This document shows, one piece after another, positions 1 to 9,105 of a DNA stretch of 64,000 nt (positions are counted from its first letter, which is position 1; every line of letters begins with the position of its first letter). The stretch lies in contig DAONJL010000008.1 of the NCBI GenBank assembly GCA_035405645.1, forward strand, positions 28,225 through 92,224, in the 5' to 3' direction. The position numbers and the translations under genes are program-made. The notes below the pieces were generated by a model. That model did not search any database and was not told the DNA's origin. It saw nothing but the letters and a program-made list of their open reading frames with translations. Origin of the DNA: DAONJL01 sp035405645 [NCBI: bacterium] (GTDB taxonomy: Bacteria > JAGOBX01 > DAONJL01).

Positions 1-1
1 A

Positions 2-355
2 TTACCAACAGAAGAGGAATGGGAAAAAGCAGCAAGAGGCACTGATGGTAGAAAATATCCCTGGGGCAATAAATTTGATAATAAAAAATGCAATACACTT
101 GAAAATGATAATTTTTCTTTAAAAAATATAAATGAATATGCAGATGGTGCAAGTCCTTATGGTATTTTAAATATGAGTGGTAATGTTTATGAATGGACAT
201 CTACTACTTCGTCTGATGAGAAAGATTTAAGGGTTTGTCGTGGTGGTTCTTATTTGAATAATAAAGAATTTGCACAAACTTTTTATCGAACTTTTGAAAA
301 AGCAAATGCTCGATTATCTGCTGTTGGTTTTAGATGTGTAAAAGATGCTGAATAA
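2..355 (+). CDS. Formylglycine-generating-enzyme-like (FGE-sulfatase/SUMF1) domain protein, 3' part only
   Basis: The reading frame is open from the left edge, so this is the C-terminal 117 residues of a longer protein. It shows the hallmarks of the FGE-sulfatase fold: LPTEEEWEKAARG, then YPWGN, GILNMSGNVYEWTS, a RGGSY element and a terminal GFRC. Family members include the sulfatase-activating enzyme, ergothioneine/hercynine synthases and many non-catalytic or phage-type C-lectin-like proteins. The part visible does not show which of these it is. The nearest downstream gene is MoxR, 113 bp away across a perfect inverted repeat. The fold is clear; the specific activity is unknown. Confidence 0.85.
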   Translation, partial: LPTEEEWEKAARGTDGRKYPWGNKFDNKKCNTLENDNFSLKNINEYADGASPYGILNMSGNVYEWTSTTSSDEKDLRVCRGGSYLNNKEFAQTFYRTFEKANARLSAVGFRCVKDAE

Positions 356-397
356 AATTTTTTATTAGTTGTTTTTGTTTAATAATCAAATAATTGC

Positions 398-430
398 ATT
401 TCGATTTTTCAAATTTCGAAAAATCGAAAT
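398..430. repeat. Perfect 13-bp inverted repeat upstream of moxR
   Basis: Arms at 398-410 (ATTTCGATTTTTC) and 418-430 (GAAAAATCGAAAT) are exact reverse complements around a 7-nt loop. No run of T follows on either strand, so it does not look like a Rho-independent terminator. It sits 38 bp before the moxR start, where an operator or an mRNA leader hairpin would lie. Confidence 0.6.
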
Positions 431-467
431 AAAAAAAATTATTGAACTTTTTAAAAAGGAGGCTTTT

Positions 468-1448
468 ATGAACATTCAGGAAGTTAATGCAATTATTAAA
501 GAAAAAAGTATTTTTATTGATGACATATTAAATCAAATTACTAAAGTTATTGTTGGTCAAAATTTAATTATTGAAAAATTATTATTAGGTGTTTTAACTG
601 GTGGACATATTTTAATCGAAGGTGTTCCTGGCCTTGCTAAAACTCTTTCTATAAAAACTTTATCTGAAACAATAAATACTAAATTTCAGCGTATTCAATT
701 CACGCCTGATTTATTGCCTGCTGATTTAATTGGTACTTTAATTTATAATCAACGAACTGGTGAATTTATTACAAGAAAAGGACCTATTTTTGCCAATATT
801 ATTCTTGCTGATGAAATAAATAGAGCACCTGCGAAAGTGCAAAGTGCTTTGCTTGAAGCTATGCAAGAAAAACAGGTCACTATCGGTGAAACAACCTATA
901 AACTCGATGAACCTTTTTTAGTGCTTGCTACGCAAAATCCTATTGAACAAGAAGGAACATATCCATTACCAGAAGCTCAGGTTGATAGATTTATGTTTAA
1001 ACTTAAAATTACTTATCCTGATAAAGAAGATGAAATTGAAATCATAAAACGAATGGCAAATTATAATGTTATCAAAGTTAATAAAGTAGTTGAACCTTCT
1101 GTTATTTTGGAAAGTAGAAAACTTATTGATATGATTTATATTGATGAAAAAATTATATCTTATATTGTTGATATTATTCAAGCCTCAAGAACTCCTGAAA
1201 AATATAATCTTGATATTAGTAATTATATTGAATATGGTGCTTCGCCACGTGCCTCTATTTATCTTACTTTAGCTGCAAAAGCAAATGCTTTTCTTAAACA
1301 TCGTGGTTTTGTCACTCCTGAAGATGTTAAACTTGTTGGTCCTGATATTTTGCGACATCGCATTATTTTAACTTATGAAGCTGAGGCTGAAGAAATTACT
1401 ACTGATGATATAATTAAAAAAATATTTGATAATATTGAAGTGCCGTAA
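468..1448 (+). CDS. MoxR family AAA+ ATPase
   Basis: MoxR-type AAA+ ATPase of 326 residues, expected to act as a chaperone for maturation of VWA-domain or enzyme-complex partners. Walker A is GVPGLAKT at residues 52-59, Walker B ends in ADEINRAP around 114-121, sensor 1 is the LATQNP segment, and a QVDRF arginine element follows. The start is the ATG at 468 because a strong AAAAAGGAGG ribosome site lies 5-14 bases before it; upstream in-frame codons have none. The 3' end is followed 13 bases later by a DUF58 gene, the standard MoxR partner. No BatA/BatB genes follow here; a VWA membrane protein lies far away at 49-51 kb on the other strand. Confidence 0.93.
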   Translation: MNIQEVNAIIKEKSIFIDDILNQITKVIVGQNLIIEKLLLGVLTGGHILIEGVPGLAKTLSIKTLSETINTKFQRIQFTPDLLPADLIGTLIYNQRTGEFITRKGPIFANIILADEINRAPAKVQSALLEAMQEKQVTIGETTYKLDEPFLVLATQNPIEQEGTYPLPEAQVDRFMFKLKITYPDKEDEIEIIKRMANYNVIKVNKVVEPSVILESRKLIDMIYIDEKIISYIVDIIQASRTPEKYNLDISNYIEYGASPRASIYLTLAAKANAFLKHRGFVTPEDVKLVGPDILRHRIILTYEAEAEEITTDDIIKKIFDNIEVP

Positions 1449-1461
1449 TTTTTATAAAATT

Positions 1462-2334
1462 ATGATACCAAAAGAAATATTAAAAAAAGTTAAATTAATT
1501 GAATTAAATATAAGAAGATTAACAAACACAATTTTTTCTGGCGAATATCATTCTGCTTTTAAAGGCAGAGGTATGGAATTCGAAGAAGTTCGTGAATACC
1601 AGCCTGGTGATGATGTTCGTTTTATTGATTGGAATGTTACTGCTCGCAATAATAGACCTTATATAAAAGTTTTTCGTGAAGAACGTGAATTAATTGTTAA
1701 TCTTGTTGTTGATATCAGTAATTCTGTTTATTTTGGTTCTTATCAAAAATTAAAATATGAAATTATTGCTGAAATTTCCGCTATCATTGCTTTTTCGGCT
1801 ATTAAAAATAATGATAGAGTTGGTTTATTATTATTCTCTGATAAAATTGAAAAATATATTCCACCAAAAAAAGGGAAAAAACACATACTATATTTAATTC
1901 GTGAAATTCTTTATCATAAACAGGATAGTTTTAAAACTGATATAAATCAAGCTTTAGAATTTTTAAATAGAGTTCAAAAAAAGAAAAGCACTATTTTTTT
2001 ATTTTCTGATTTTTTTGCTGATAATTATGAAAAAAGTTTAAAAGTCACTTCCAAAAATCATGATTTAATTTCTATTGTTTTTAATGATATTTCAGAACTT
2101 GTTTTACCTGAATGTGGTTTAATTAAATTTTATGATAATGAATTAAAACAAGAAATTTTACTTGATACTTCAAGCAATTATATTCATTCTGTTTTTAAAA
2201 ATAATTTAAATAATTTAATCAAAATTAGAAATGAATTATTTCAAAAATATGAAATTGATACTATCGCAATTAAAACAAATGAACCTTATGAAAAAAAATT
2301 AATGAACTTTTTTAATAAAAGAAAATTAAGATAA
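1462..2334 (+). CDS. DUF58 domain (VWA-fold) protein
   Basis: DUF58 protein of 290 residues. The signature GRGMEFEEVREYQPGDD followed by IDWNVTAR is intact, and a MIDAS-like DISNS lies at the start of the VWA-like half. Members typically work with a MoxR ATPase; the role in this organism is unknown. The ATG at 1462 is preferred over an in-frame codon at 1426 that would overlap moxR by 23 bases; neither has a convincing ribosome site, so translational coupling to moxR is possible. No transmembrane segment is obvious, unlike many longer DUF58 proteins. Confidence 0.9.
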   Translation: MIPKEILKKVKLIELNIRRLTNTIFSGEYHSAFKGRGMEFEEVREYQPGDDVRFIDWNVTARNNRPYIKVFREERELIVNLVVDISNSVYFGSYQKLKYEIIAEISAIIAFSAIKNNDRVGLLLFSDKIEKYIPPKKGKKHILYLIREILYHKQDSFKTDINQALEFLNRVQKKKSTIFLFSDFFADNYEKSLKVTSKNHDLISIVFNDISELVLPECGLIKFYDNELKQEILLDTSSNYIHSVFKNNLNNLIKIRNELFQKYEIDTIAIKTNEPYEKKLMNFFNKRKLR

Positions 2335-2338
2335 AATT

Positions 2339-3310
2339 ATGGAAAATAATATTTTACTTGATATAAGAAATATAACAAAAAAATATTCAGCAATAGAAAG
2401 AAAATTTTTTAAATGCACAAAATTTATTTATGCTTTAAATGAGATAAATTTTAAATTACAAAAAAATAAAATTCTTGGTATTGTTGGTGAAAGTGGTAGT
2501 GGTAAAACTACTTTAGCAAGAATTATTTTAAAAATTATTTCACCTGACTCTGGCGACATTCTTTTTAAAAATAAAAATATCTTAAATTTTAATGGCGATG
2601 AATTAAAAAAATATAGAAAATCTGTTCAAATTATTTTTCAAGACCCTTATTCTTCTTTAAATCCAAGACATAGAGTTTATACAATTTTAAGCGAAGGAAT
2701 AAAAATACATAAATTATATAATGATAAAAAAGAAATAATGGAAAAAGTAATAAAATTAATGAACGAAGTTGGTTTAAGTGAAGAACAAATAAATAATTAT
2801 CCTCATCAATTTAGTGGTGGTCAGCGTCAACGAATAAGTATTGCTCGCGCTTTATCTATTGAACCAGAACTAATTATTGCTGATGAACCTGTTTCTTCTT
2901 TAGATGTCTCTATTCAATCACAAATTATAAATCTTTTATTGAATTTGAAAAAAGAACATAATTTAACATATATATTTATTTCACACGATATTGGTCTGAT
3001 TAAATACATTGCTGATGAAGTATTAGTTTTATATGGTGGTGAAATAATGGAATATGGTGATGCAGAAAAAATAATTTTATCACCTTCTCATCCTTATACT
3101 AAAATGCTTATTTCATCAGTTCCTGAATTAGGCGAGCGAAAAATAACGACACAAAAAAATGCTGATGATTCAGAATTAAAAATAATTGATAATACTTTAT
3201 GCCCTTTTTTAAATAGATGCACTGAAAAAAAGGAAATTTGTTTACATCAAAAACCAGAACTATTTTCTATAAATGAGAATACCAAAGTCAAATGCTGGTT
3301 AATGAAATAA
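2339..3310 (+). CDS. oppF: Oligopeptide/dipeptide ABC transporter ATP-binding protein (OppF/DppF type)
   Basis: ABC ATPase of 323 residues: Walker A GESGSGKTT, Q-loop IIFQDPYSSLNP, signature FSGGQRQRI, Walker B LIIADEPVSSLD and H-loop SHD. The C-terminal extension CPFLNRC...C is the oligo_HPY domain that marks peptide/nickel importers of the Opp/Dpp class. It starts 4 bases after the DUF58 gene. No permease, OppD or substrate-binding protein lies in the window, so it is an orphan here and its partners must be encoded elsewhere. Confidence 0.9.
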   Translation: MENNILLDIRNITKKYSAIERKFFKCTKFIYALNEINFKLQKNKILGIVGESGSGKTTLARIILKIISPDSGDILFKNKNILNFNGDELKKYRKSVQIIFQDPYSSLNPRHRVYTILSEGIKIHKLYNDKKEIMEKVIKLMNEVGLSEEQINNYPHQFSGGQRQRISIARALSIEPELIIADEPVSSLDVSIQSQIINLLLNLKKEHNLTYIFISHDIGLIKYIADEVLVLYGGEIMEYGDAEKIILSPSHPYTKMLISSVPELGERKITTQKNADDSELKIIDNTLCPFLNRCTEKKEICLHQKPELFSINENTKVKCWLMK

Positions 3311-3331
3311 TTTTTTAAAAGGTGTTAAATT

Positions 3332-4339
3332 TTGAAAGTATTAATTGTATATAATAGTTCTCGTATTACACACGATAAAAATGGCAATTTAATTCTTGAT
3401 ACAAATATTATAAGTACTGTCGAAGCAGTTGAAAAAGCATTAGAAGCAAAAGGTTATCTTATTAATAAAGTTGCTTTAAAAAAGAATTTTAAAAAATTTA
3501 TTGCTGTTATTGAAAAATTTAAGCCTGATATTATTTTTAATTTATGTGAAATGATAAATAATAATGCTATGCTTGAAAAAAATGCTGTTGCTGTTTATGA
3601 AATTGTTAATTTGCCTTTTACTGGTAATACTTTAACTCCTTTATATATTTGCTTAAATAAAGCATTAACAAAACGCTTTTTCAATTTATATAAAATACCT
3701 ACTCCAAAATTTAGAATTTTAAATAATTATGATTTTGATGATATTGACTTGAAATTTCCTTTGATTGTGAAACCAGGTTTAGAAGATGGTTCAAAAGGTA
3801 TTTCAGCAAAGTCTGTTGTTAAAAATTTAAAAGCATTAAAAAAAAGAGTAAAATTTATAATTACAAAATATAAACAATTTGCATTAGTTGAAGAATTCAT
3901 ACAGGGCAAAGAACTGCAAATATCATTAATAGGAAATAAAGAACCAGATGTATTAGCAATAGCAGAACTTGATTATAAAGGTTTGCCAAAAAGTCTTCCA
4001 AAAATTTGTTCTTATGCTGCAAAATGGCAAACTAATTCTATTTATTATAAATATACTAATCCTATTTTGCCAGCTCGAATAAATATAAAGTTATATAATG
4101 ATTTATCTGAAATGGCTAAATTTATCTATAAAAAATTTATGTGCAAAGGTTATGCAAGAATAGATTTAAGATTAAAAAAAGGAAAACCATATTTTCTTGA
4201 AGTGAATCCAAATCCTGATATTTCGCCTGATGCTGGTTTTGCAAAAGCTGCAAAATATGCTGGCTTACCTTATGAGGATTTGATTAATAGAATTGTTTTA
4301 TTAGGTTTAGAAAAATCTGAGTTTAATGAATTTTATTAA
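3332..4339 (+). CDS. ATP-grasp ligase, D-alanine-D-alanine-ligase-like
   Basis: A 335-residue protein with a UUG start preceded by AAAAGGTG. The N-terminal part resembles the Ddl N domain, with PDIIFNLCE, and the body is ATP-grasp: FPLIVKPGLEDGSKGIS, an EEFIQGKEL hinge, and a metal-binding LEVNPNPDISPD segment. True Ddl ends with a conserved NTMPG-type loop; here it is NPNPDISPD, as in Ddl-like proteins of uncertain substrate. A different carboxylate-amine ligation, for instance peptide or amino-acid ligation, is therefore likely. It is followed after 6 bases by a zinc peptidase and then an EEP hydrolase with a 4-base overlap, suggesting a functional unit. Confidence 0.82.
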   Translation: MKVLIVYNSSRITHDKNGNLILDTNIISTVEAVEKALEAKGYLINKVALKKNFKKFIAVIEKFKPDIIFNLCEMINNNAMLEKNAVAVYEIVNLPFTGNTLTPLYICLNKALTKRFFNLYKIPTPKFRILNNYDFDDIDLKFPLIVKPGLEDGSKGISAKSVVKNLKALKKRVKFIITKYKQFALVEEFIQGKELQISLIGNKEPDVLAIAELDYKGLPKSLPKICSYAAKWQTNSIYYKYTNPILPARINIKLYNDLSEMAKFIYKKFMCKGYARIDLRLKKGKPYFLEVNPNPDISPDAGFAKAAKYAGLPYEDLINRIVLLGLEKSEFNEFY

Positions 4340-4345
4340 TCGAAT

Positions 4346-5395
4346 ATGCGTAAAACAAAAAAATCCTTATATAATTTAGAAACTATTAAAAGTGAATTAT
4401 TAAATACACCAATAAATAAACTTGGTCTTAAAATTGAAGGTTCTATTTTAGAACAGGCGATTGATGAAGTTTATAAAGAAATTGAAGAAAATGAAATTAT
4501 TTTAAGACCTAATTTTTATTTATCTGATAGTTATGGTTGTTGTGAAGGAACTGCTAATATTGGTCTCGCATTCTGGGATGCTAATGAAATTCTTCGTGAA
4601 ATTGTTTATGAAGTAAAAAAGAAAAAAAGATCTTATGACCAATTATTAAATTTAATTCGACACGAATTTGGACATGCTTTTTGTTATTCCTATAAATTAT
4701 ATCGTGAAAATGATTTCCGTGAATTATTTGAAGTTGAAGGTAATTTTTTTAGAACTTATCCTGACCATAATAATTATAAACCTAATCCCTGGAGCAGAAA
4801 TTATGTTAATCCTGATGGCGATTATTATGCTCAAAAACATCCTGATGATGATTTTGCTGAAACTTTCGCTGTCTATTTAAATAAAAATGAAGATTGGAGA
4901 AGCATTTATAAAAATAGAAAAGGTGCTTTAAGAAAAATTTTCTTTGTTAAAAGTGTTATTAGAAAATATGGTAAATTAGAGCCTTTTGTTTTAAATAATC
5001 CTCACGAATTACATATTCCAATTTCTGAATTAGATATGACTGTTGCTGATTTCCTTAAATGTTCTAAAAGAAAATATCTTAAAAATGCTTCTGGTTTTGT
5101 TGATTTTGATTTGAAAAAAATTTTTAAAAAAAATCATAAAAAATATAAGAGTAAATATAAATTTGCTGTTGAATTAATTAAAGAAAATAAACAAGCCTTA
5201 ATAAAAAAATTTATTGGTTTATATAATTTGAAATCTAAATATATTATTTCTGATTTAATTGAAAAAATAGAAAATAGATTAAATATTCTTGAATTAGTTT
5301 TTAAAAAAGTTGATGAAGATAATAAATTGTTAGATTTAACTATGTATATTTCAAAATTAGTCAATAATTATTTATTGACTGAAAGTTATTTATGA
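4346..5395 (+). CDS. Putative zinc-binding metallopeptidase (Peptidase_Mx-like)
   Basis: A 349-residue protein without signal peptide or membrane segment. The zinc motif is RHEFGHA (HExxH) near residue 107, with a downstream DDDFAETFAVYL element whose Asp/Glu residues fit the third-ligand region of the putative zinc peptidase family PF15887. That family assignment is from memory of its motif order. The C-terminal third is Lys-rich and helical. It lies between a Ddl-like ATP-grasp gene and an EEP-family hydrolase. The protease call rests on the motif; the substrate is unknown. Confidence 0.7.
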   Translation: MRKTKKSLYNLETIKSELLNTPINKLGLKIEGSILEQAIDEVYKEIEENEIILRPNFYLSDSYGCCEGTANIGLAFWDANEILREIVYEVKKKKRSYDQLLNLIRHEFGHAFCYSYKLYRENDFRELFEVEGNFFRTYPDHNNYKPNPWSRNYVNPDGDYYAQKHPDDDFAETFAVYLNKNEDWRSIYKNRKGALRKIFFVKSVIRKYGKLEPFVLNNPHELHIPISELDMTVADFLKCSKRKYLKNASGFVDFDLKKIFKKNHKKYKSKYKFAVELIKENKQALIKKFIGLYNLKSKYIISDLIEKIENRLNILELVFKKVDEDNKLLDLTMYISKLVNNYLLTESYL

Positions 5396-6738
5396 ATAAC
5401 AAATTAAAAATTATAACTTTAAATTTACATGGCTATCACGCAATGTACGCACCTATTAGATATATTTATAAATCCAATAATTTTTTACCTGTATCTAATG
5501 ATGTTTATTATTTTACAGAAAAAGAAATAATAAATGGAAATAATAAACGAATAGAAAAATTAGCTAATGATATTGCTAACCAAAATATTGATATTTATCT
5601 TTTTCAAGAAGTTGCTGCTGGCTTTAAATCTGATTTATCTCAGCAAAAATTTTATAATGAATTTTTTGTTGATGATGAAATTATTAATTCTGGTAATTAT
5701 TCAAAAAATCATCCAATATTTAAATTGAATAATCATTTTTCTACTAATACCTTAATTAGATTAAAACATCATTTACTTACAAAAAAAATTTTTTATAATT
5801 CAATTTTACTTTGTCGTGGAAATATTGGCTGGATTTCTGGTAATCAAATCAAATTTAATGGCGAACCATCTGATATTTATATTAAAAAAGATAATCAATT
5901 TTTTAAAATATTAGATAAAGATAAACCACCTTTTCCTGATGGTTTATTAATTGAGGGTTTTGGCATTTTAACTAAATCTGATATTTTATTAGTTAATAAC
6001 ACCACAAAGAAAATTCCTATTTTTGGAACTAATGATTCTTTTTCTGCTCAATTAATCACTTTACTGATTAAACGAAAAAAAATAAATAAACGATTGGTTG
6101 TTTGTAATGTTCATTTAGGCCATAAATTATTTAATCTCGAGCAACAGGCTTCAATAAGAATTTATTTAGAAAATTATTTATTAAATGAAATGCTTAATAA
6201 TAATTTGTTAAGATTTAATGAAACTTTAAGTGAATGCTATAAACGAAATTATATCGGCACGATAATTGGTGGCGATTTTAATGCTATTTCTTATGAAGCC
6301 AATCCAAATGCTCTTGATATTGGTTTTTATCCTTTTTTCCAAAATAACTTTTCTTTTGACCAGATTAAAGAAAAAGCCTATAAATTTAACTATGCAAATT
6401 ACAAAAAATTTGCTTCAACTTCTGATAATTTTTTCTATAATTTATTTGAAAGATTAGAAAAATATTTATTGCCTTTATTAAAAAAAATAAATGAAAATCG
6501 TGCAATTATAAACTCAAATTTTTCTGACCCTTTAGCTTTTTTAAATAATAAAAACAATTTGATTAACACTAACGATGAACGAATTGATTATTTACTTACT
6601 GACCATAATGGAATAAATGCTGATAATCAACTTAAAATAATAGACGCTAAAATAATTTGGAATGAAAATGATTGGATTAAAACTGATGGTGTTTCTGACC
6701 ATAAAGGTCTTTTCGCTGAATTTGAAATATTAAATTAA
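5392..6738 (+). CDS. Endonuclease/exonuclease/phosphatase (EEP) family protein
   Basis: A 448-residue EEP-fold hydrolase. Visible family blocks are the N-terminal TLNLHGYH, the FQEVAA metal-binding Glu, NVHLGHK, GGDFNAIS (catalytic Asp/Asn), DYLLTD and the terminal SDHKGLFAEF. The fold covers nucleases, sphingomyelinases and inositol phosphatases; no signal peptide is present, so a cytosolic phosphodiesterase is more likely than a secreted enzyme. Its ATG overlaps the stop of the zinc peptidase (ATGA), showing translational coupling. Its 3' end overlaps the convergent folC by 9 bases. Confidence 0.85.
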   Translation: MNNKLKIITLNLHGYHAMYAPIRYIYKSNNFLPVSNDVYYFTEKEIINGNNKRIEKLANDIANQNIDIYLFQEVAAGFKSDLSQQKFYNEFFVDDEIINSGNYSKNHPIFKLNNHFSTNTLIRLKHHLLTKKIFYNSILLCRGNIGWISGNQIKFNGEPSDIYIKKDNQFFKILDKDKPPFPDGLLIEGFGILTKSDILLVNNTTKKIPIFGTNDSFSAQLITLLIKRKKINKRLVVCNVHLGHKLFNLEQQASIRIYLENYLLNEMLNNNLLRFNETLSECYKRNYIGTIIGGDFNAISYEANPNALDIGFYPFFQNNFSFDQIKEKAYKFNYANYKKFASTSDNFFYNLFERLEKYLLPLLKKINENRAIINSNFSDPLAFLNNKNNLINTNDERIDYLLTDHNGINADNQLKIIDAKIIWNENDWIKTDGVSDHKGLFAEFEILN

Positions 6739-8010
6739 ATATTTTTTTCTATTAATTATTTCTTTATACTCTTCACAAAATTTTGCTATTAAATAAAATG
6801 ATCCTGTCACTAATATTAAATCAATTTCTTCTAAATCAATTTCTTTTAATTCTTTAAATGAAACTAACAATTTTGTCTTTATCTTTTTTGTTTTTATATA
6901 CTTTTCTAATTTTTCATATTTAATTTCTCGTTCATTATCTATCTTCATTATATATATTTTTTTACTTAGTTTTATTAGTTCATTAAGCATAATTTTATAC
7001 TTCTTATCTTTTAAACAATTGAAAATTATCAGTATTTTTGAATATTTATTTTTGTCTATATTTGTTATTAATTTTCTTATACTCTCTGGTGTATGTGCAC
7101 AATCAATCATTATATCTTTCTTCTTTATAAATTTTTTTATTATTGTATATCGACCAAATATATTTTCTTTTTCTATTATTTTTTTTATTAGATTAAAATC
7201 ATAAGAAATTTGATAATAATTATTAGTCAATGAAATAGCATTTAATGCAATTAATATATTTTTTAATTGATAATAAACATTTTGATTTATTTTTATATTT
7301 GGAATTTTTATATTTGCATCTTCATAATTTAATTTTTTATTTTTGATTTCATATTTACTAAATTTAGAACAAATAATTAATTTTACTTTTTTCTTTTTAC
7401 AATATTCTTCTAATTCTTTTATCAAATATTTTGATGATAAGCCAGTTATACAAAATTTTGTCTCTTTTTTAATTATTTCTCTCTTTTCTTTTAATATTTT
7501 TGTTTTTGAATTACCTAATATTTTTGTATGTTCTAATTCAATATTTGTTATTATTGCTATCTCTGATTTTATTATATTTGTTGCATCTAATCTTCCGCCA
7601 AGTCCAACTTCCATTACTGCCCAATCTATTTTATTTTCAGCAAAATGAACTATTGCTATAAATGTTATTAATTCAAAATATGATGGTTTTATTTTTTCTA
7701 TTATTAATTTATATCTATTGTAAATAATACAAAATTCTTTTGTAGTAATTTTTTTGCTATTTATTTTTATTCGTTCTAAAACATCAAGAATATGTGGTGA
7801 TGTAAATAATCCAACTTTTAATCCTGCACTTTCCAAAAATTTACTTATATAAAATGCTGTTGAACCTTTTCCTTTTGAACCTGTTATATGAATAAATTTT
7901 ATTTTACTTAAATTTATGTTTGCTAATTTTATTAGTTGCTTAATTCTAAATAAATTATATTTTATTTTTGTTAATGAATATTTTTCTAATATTTGATTTA
8001 CTTCATTCAT
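6730..8010 (-). CDS. folC: Bifunctional folylpolyglutamate synthase/dihydrofolate synthase
   Basis: Mur-ligase-family enzyme of 426 residues that adds glutamate to dihydropteroate or folates. The P-loop ITGSKGKGSTAFYIS lies near residue 42, followed by GLFTSPHILDVLERI and the DWAVMEVGLGGRLDATN block. The C-terminal domain ends with VTGSFYLIA. The length is normal for the family. It is the last gene of a three-gene minus-strand operon (pilin, GspN-like protein, folC), 5 bases after the GspN-like gene. The Lys/Ile-rich composition follows the genome. Confidence 0.93.
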   Translation of the reverse strand: MNEVNQILEKYSLTKIKYNLFRIKQLIKLANINLSKIKFIHITGSKGKGSTAFYISKFLESAGLKVGLFTSPHILDVLERIKINSKKITTKEFCIIYNRYKLIIEKIKPSYFELITFIAIVHFAENKIDWAVMEVGLGGRLDATNIIKSEIAIITNIELEHTKILGNSKTKILKEKREIIKKETKFCITGLSSKYLIKELEEYCKKKKVKLIICSKFSKYEIKNKKLNYEDANIKIPNIKINQNVYYQLKNILIALNAISLTNNYYQISYDFNLIKKIIEKENIFGRYTIIKKFIKKKDIMIDCAHTPESIRKLITNIDKNKYSKILIIFNCLKDKKYKIMLNELIKLSKKIYIMKIDNEREIKYEKLEKYIKTKKIKTKLLVSFKELKEIDLEEIDLILVTGSFYLIAKFCEEYKEIINRKKYLI

Positions 8011-8015
8011 TTTAT

Positions 8016-8660
8016 TTACTGAAAAGTTAATACATCAGTATAAGTATTATTATTAAATTTATTTGCTGGTATTATTTGCCTAATAATTAAATATTTATTT
8101 AAAAATCTTTCATCAAATCTTAAATTTATTATTATTTGAGAATTTCTTAATTTTATTTCACCATTTATTTCTTCTGATTTTATTTTAAATTCAAAAATAT
8201 TGTCTAATTTCGAATAATCAAATTTTATTTCCTGCTCTTGCAAATTTATTAAATTATTTAAAAAATTAATTTTCATATTTTCAATTTTGCATTTACCATT
8301 TATTTCATTTTTCTTAATTTTAGATTCTGTATTTATCTTATTTATTATTATTTTATTTGATGAAAATAAATTTATATTAATATCATTTACTTCATTTTTT
8401 ATTAAAAAAAAATTTATTAGAGAAGGAATTAATTTTATCTCCTTCATAGAACACTGAACAATATTACCATATTTAATTTTGGTATTTGTTAAATAAAAAT
8501 TTAAAAATAACTTTGGCGAAATTTTTTCAATTTGTATATTAATTTTCGATGATGAATATTTATTAAAATAATTAATTAAAATTTCATAAGGAAAAGTTAA
8601 ATAAAAAAAGAATAGAAAAGAAAAAAAGAAAATAAAAATATATAACAAAAATATCTTCAT
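8016..8660 (-). CDS. Single-span membrane protein, probably GspN-like (type II secretion)
   Basis: A 214-residue protein with one N-terminal transmembrane helix (residues 2-25) followed by an FPYEIL motif and a beta-rich periplasmic domain. This architecture (short helix, FPY, then repeated antiparallel strands) resembles GspN-type proteins of type II secretion loci; similarity to AsmA-like proteins is also possible. It starts 33 bases after a Flp/Fap pilin gene, which supports an envelope-secretion or pilus role. The length is somewhat shorter than typical GspN. The call is by pattern, not a search. Confidence 0.5.
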   Translation of the reverse strand: MKIFLLYIFIFFFSFLFFFYLTFPYEILINYFNKYSSSKINIQIEKISPKLFLNFYLTNTKIKYGNIVQCSMKEIKLIPSLINFFLIKNEVNDININLFSSNKIIINKINTESKIKKNEINGKCKIENMKINFLNNLINLQEQEIKFDYSKLDNIFEFKIKSEEINGEIKLRNSQIIINLRFDERFLNKYLIIRQIIPANKFNNNTYTDVLTFQ

Positions 8661-8693
8661 TAAAAAATTTCAATGATAAATGAATATATTTAT

Positions 8694-8870
8694 TTATTTT
8701 TGAAATAAAGTTTTATTAGATTTGTATTTTTCTAAAATAAAAATTTTTAATTTAGGTGCGTATGATTCGCCTAAATTTACTGCTATTCCTAAAACAATTA
8801 GTGCAATTAAGGCAACAATTAAGCCATATTCTACAATACCCTGTCCTTTTTCGCTTCTTTTTATCTTCAT
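8694..8870 (-). CDS. Flp/Fap-type pilin (58 aa)
   Basis: A small gene: ATG at 8870 with ribosome site AAAAAGGAGC seven bases before it. The product begins MKIKRSEKGQGIVEYGLIV, where GQGIVEYG-LIVALIALI is the classic Flp/Fap pilin N-terminus: a short basic leader, cleavage just after a Gly, a Glu at +5 of the mature protein, then a hydrophobic helix. It is the first gene after a good promoter and is followed by the GspN-like gene and folC. Flp pilins are exported and assembled by Tad machinery; no tad/rcp genes lie in this window, so assembly genes must be elsewhere. Confidence 0.85.
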   Translation of the reverse strand: MKIKRSEKGQGIVEYGLIVALIALIVLGIAVNLGESYAPKLKIFILEKYKSNKTLFQK

Positions 8871-8919
8871 ATTTATCGCTCCTTTTTTAATTTTTTTCTT
8901 CTTTATTATTATAAATTTT

Positions 8920-8948
8920 AAAATAATATTTATCTTTTATTCTGTCAA
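8920..8948 (-). promoter_or_regulatory. Promoter of the pilin-gspN-folC operon
   Basis: On the minus strand TTGACA (8943-8948), a 17-base spacer and TATTTT (8920-8925) form a good sigma-70 type promoter about 50 bases before the pilin start. Confidence 0.65.
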
Positions 8949-9105
8949 TAATAAAATTTTTATTTGTGAATATATACTTCACTTATTTTTTAAACACTTT
9001 TTTATTAAATAAATATATGAAGATTCTAGATATTTGTTTTACCTTAAACATATAAAAAAAATTATATATTTAAAATCTCAAAATAATAATTTCTTAAAAA
9101 AAATA

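Noticed and set aside
3332-4339. Assigning the ATP-grasp protein as housekeeping D-Ala-D-Ala ligase
   Set aside because: The C-terminal substrate loop differs from true Ddl and its neighbours are not cell-wall genes.
8722-9012. Plus-strand 96-codon open frame
   Set aside because: It is antisense to the Flp pilin gene and its promoter, which have far better signals.
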